Assembly (NCBI RefSeq): GCF_023715785.1
Contig: NZ_JAMBOX010000003.1
Span: 62,001 to 126,000, forward strand
Length of the DNA: 64,000 nt
DNA from: Neobacillus niacini
GTDB lineage: Bacteria > Bacillota > Bacilli > Bacillales > Cytobacillaceae
Reading direction: 5' to 3'
Shown: piece by piece, positions 62,912 to 64,000 of the stretch
Layout: each line of letters opens with the position of its first letter
How positions within the stretch are numbered: the first letter of the stretch is position 1
The notes under the pieces: generated by a model
Told to the model about the DNA's origin: nothing
The model's input: the letters and a program-made list of their open reading frames with translations, nothing else
Database searches by the model: none
Made by a program: the position numbers and the translations under genes

Positions 62912-63089
62912 TTTCAAACACAACAAAATCAACACTCAACCATACAGAGCTACCCAACTGCAGGATAATCGGCAATCCGATAATGGATAAAATGAAAAGT
63001 ACGTAGGAAACGATACTGATGGAAAAGACAATCCAAAAATAAATTCTTTCTTTATGGTAGACCAAATCCTTAGGCGCAGTACCTGGCAC
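62805..63089 (-). pseudogene. truncated remnant, N-terminus of M48-type membrane peptidase
   Basis: The frame begins at a GTG and encodes KDLVYHKERIYFWIVFSISI and a second hydrophobic stretch to SSVWLS, which resembles the N-terminal membrane region of Bacillus M48 peptidases as recalled. No HExxH domain follows; instead the frame runs into the palindromic repeats (62834-62911) and ends. I read it as a decayed gene whose body was lost, with repeats at the break. The family assignment is tentative. Confidence 0.4.
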
Positions 63090-63112
63090 TGAAAATCCTT
63101 TTTAATAAAAAT

Positions 63113-63138
63113 GGAAGCAGGGACCGTCCCCTGCTTCC
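63113..63138 (-). terminator. interspersed palindrome, copy 3, acting as terminator
   Basis: GGAAGCAGGG (63113-63122) and CCCTGCTTCC (63129-63138), six-base centre. It lies after the stop at 63145 and is followed leftwards by a T-rich stretch. Same family as 57360 and 60054. Confidence 0.75.
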
Positions 63139-63144
63139 TACATA

Positions 63145-63999
63145 CTAATAATTATCAATGAATCCGCCAAGAGAACAAGCTTTAATAATAGGCTCTTTCA
63201 TAATCCCAGCTATTTCATCCTTTGTCCCATAAACGACAACCCCTAATATTTCTACATCGTCTATTTTTTTATTTTTTAAAGTCCTGAATGCCTTTTGGTG
63301 TTCACTGTAAGAACTTGTATCTAGTAATTTTAGGAATTTGTTATATCTATACTCCAAATCATCGGTTGTAATAAAAGGAGTATTTATAGAAAAACCTAAG
63401 GCTGCATTTTCCCTAATAAACGTTGCGGACCAGTCGTATTCCTTCGCCTCTTTTTTAAACGTGTTTAATTGGCTATTGCTATAGGTGTTTACCCAAAACC
63501 AAGTCATTTCGGGAAGCTTATTGAAAGGTAATTCACTTGGTTTGTATGGCTGATCAAAGGAGAGGGCTACCTCATATATTTTGTCTCCTTGCATCCCTTT
63601 AATGAGTTCCTCATCATTTTTATATTTTTTATAAGCAACATTTGGATGGAAAAACAGCATTTCTCTCCAGCCATTTTCTTTATAGGAGAACTGCCAATCC
63701 TCTCCTGAAACTCCGATGCTGCCGCCAGCACCTCTTGAAACCAAGACAGATGGAATAAGACCGTATTGATATTGCTTTTGTTCGACGACGACGGATTTAA
63801 TTTTCATGTCTTTTGCGATTTTATAATGGCTCATCCCTCCTAAAAAACTTCGTGAATCCACTGTTTCACTGATATAGCCATTCGGAGTGCTTAGTCGGAC
63901 ATACGCATCCCATTGCTTAAATGCCTTTTGGCTAAAGTAAATAGAAATAGCGAAATTGGCTATGTTTAAAACAACAAATACGAGTATAGAAACCAAAAC
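63145..63999 (-). CDS. anti-sigma factor, YhdL-like, 5' end outside window
   Basis: About 284 residues visible; the frame reaches the right edge, so the N-terminal cytoplasmic part is missing. A transmembrane helix lies at the start (SILVFVVLNIANFAISIYF) and the outer part matches the sigma-regulator N and C domains of YhdL-type proteins: SETVDSRSFLGGMSHYKIAKD and, near the end, DVEILGVVVYGTKDEIAGI. YhdL holds sigma-M inactive in B. subtilis. The cognate sigma gene would be expected just beyond the window. Confidence 0.75.
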   Translation of the reverse strand, partial: VLVSILVFVVLNIANFAISIYFSQKAFKQWDAYVRLSTPNGYISETVDSRSFLGGMSHYKIAKDMKIKSVVVEQKQYQYGLIPSVLVSRGAGGSIGVSGEDWQFSYKENGWREMLFFHPNVAYKKYKNDEELIKGMQGDKIYEVALSFDQPYKPSELPFNKLPEMTWFWVNTYSNSQLNTFKKEAKEYDWSATFIRENAALGFSINTPFITTDDLEYRYNKFLKLLDTSSYSEHQKAFRTLKNKKIDDVEILGVVVYGTKDEIAGIMKEPIIKACSLGGFIDNY

Positions 64000-64000
64000 T

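Overview
The window looks like chromosome of an endospore-forming, low-to-mid GC member of the Bacillaceae (Bacillus / Neobacillus type). The basis is a complete gerA-type germination operon, a Spo0A-family regulator, DUF1659/DUF2922 small proteins, NatAB with its two-component system, MhqR- and YodB-like quinone regulators, and strong AGGAGG ribosome binding sites. Genus is an inference. No rRNA, tRNA or CRISPR array was seen.

Layout. 0-9.3 kb: two tandem POT peptide transporters (the first cut by the window edge), a YgbA-like protein, a Gfo/Idh/MocA oxidoreductase, glutaminase, NAD(P)HX repair enzyme NnrD, a histidine kinase fused to an RsbR/STAS module, and a SAM hydrolase. 9.3-17.4 kb: two unknown membrane proteins, a TerC protein, the gerA/C/B operon and a convergent Spo0A-like regulator, then a small phage-type protein. 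17.5-23.5 kb: SelO with a 20-bp repeat array upstream, an orphan ABC binding protein, a 784-residue double-domain prenyl/terpene synthase and a VOC protein. 23.6-28.2 kb: NatK/NatR-like pair divergent from natAB with a direct-repeat operator, then paired crcB fluoride channels. 28.2-35.1 kb: two secreted proteins, a K+/H+-type antiporter, a tyrosine phosphatase, an acyl-CoA dehydrogenase, a YczE-like membrane protein and an RpiR regulator. 35.2-43.4 kb: ECF sigma factor with anti-sigma, divergent from an orphan peptide-type ABC permease, then an SgrR-like regulator, an MFS exporter, a lipoprotein serpin and a DMT transporter.

43.5-49.3 kb is a quinone/electrophile response region. A four-gene operon (two ring-cleaving VOC dioxygenases, a flavin reductase and an MhqD-like hydrolase) lies under an MhqR repressor with two recognisable operators. 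A HAD hydrolase separates it from a YodB/CatR-like HxlR regulator divergent from an FMN reductase, with an operator overlapping the reductase promoter. The two switches probably respond to related stress.

49.4-64 kb is an accessory region of small and hypothetical genes. It holds two genes broken at homopolymer runs, a complete IS3-family (IS150-type) element with 3-bp target duplication, a metalloprotease/TPR protein with a DUF6054 partner, a VanZ protein, a truncated M48-type peptidase remnant among palindromic repeats, and a YhdL-like anti-sigma factor cut by the right edge. Short palindromic repeats are dispersed through the window.

The most promising unusual items are the double-domain prenyltransferase (20.5-22.8 kb), the phased 20-bp repeats before selO, the ECF promoter pair at 36.5 kb, and the kinase-STAS fusion at 6.5-8.1 kb. 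All functional calls are from reading the sequence; no database search was made.
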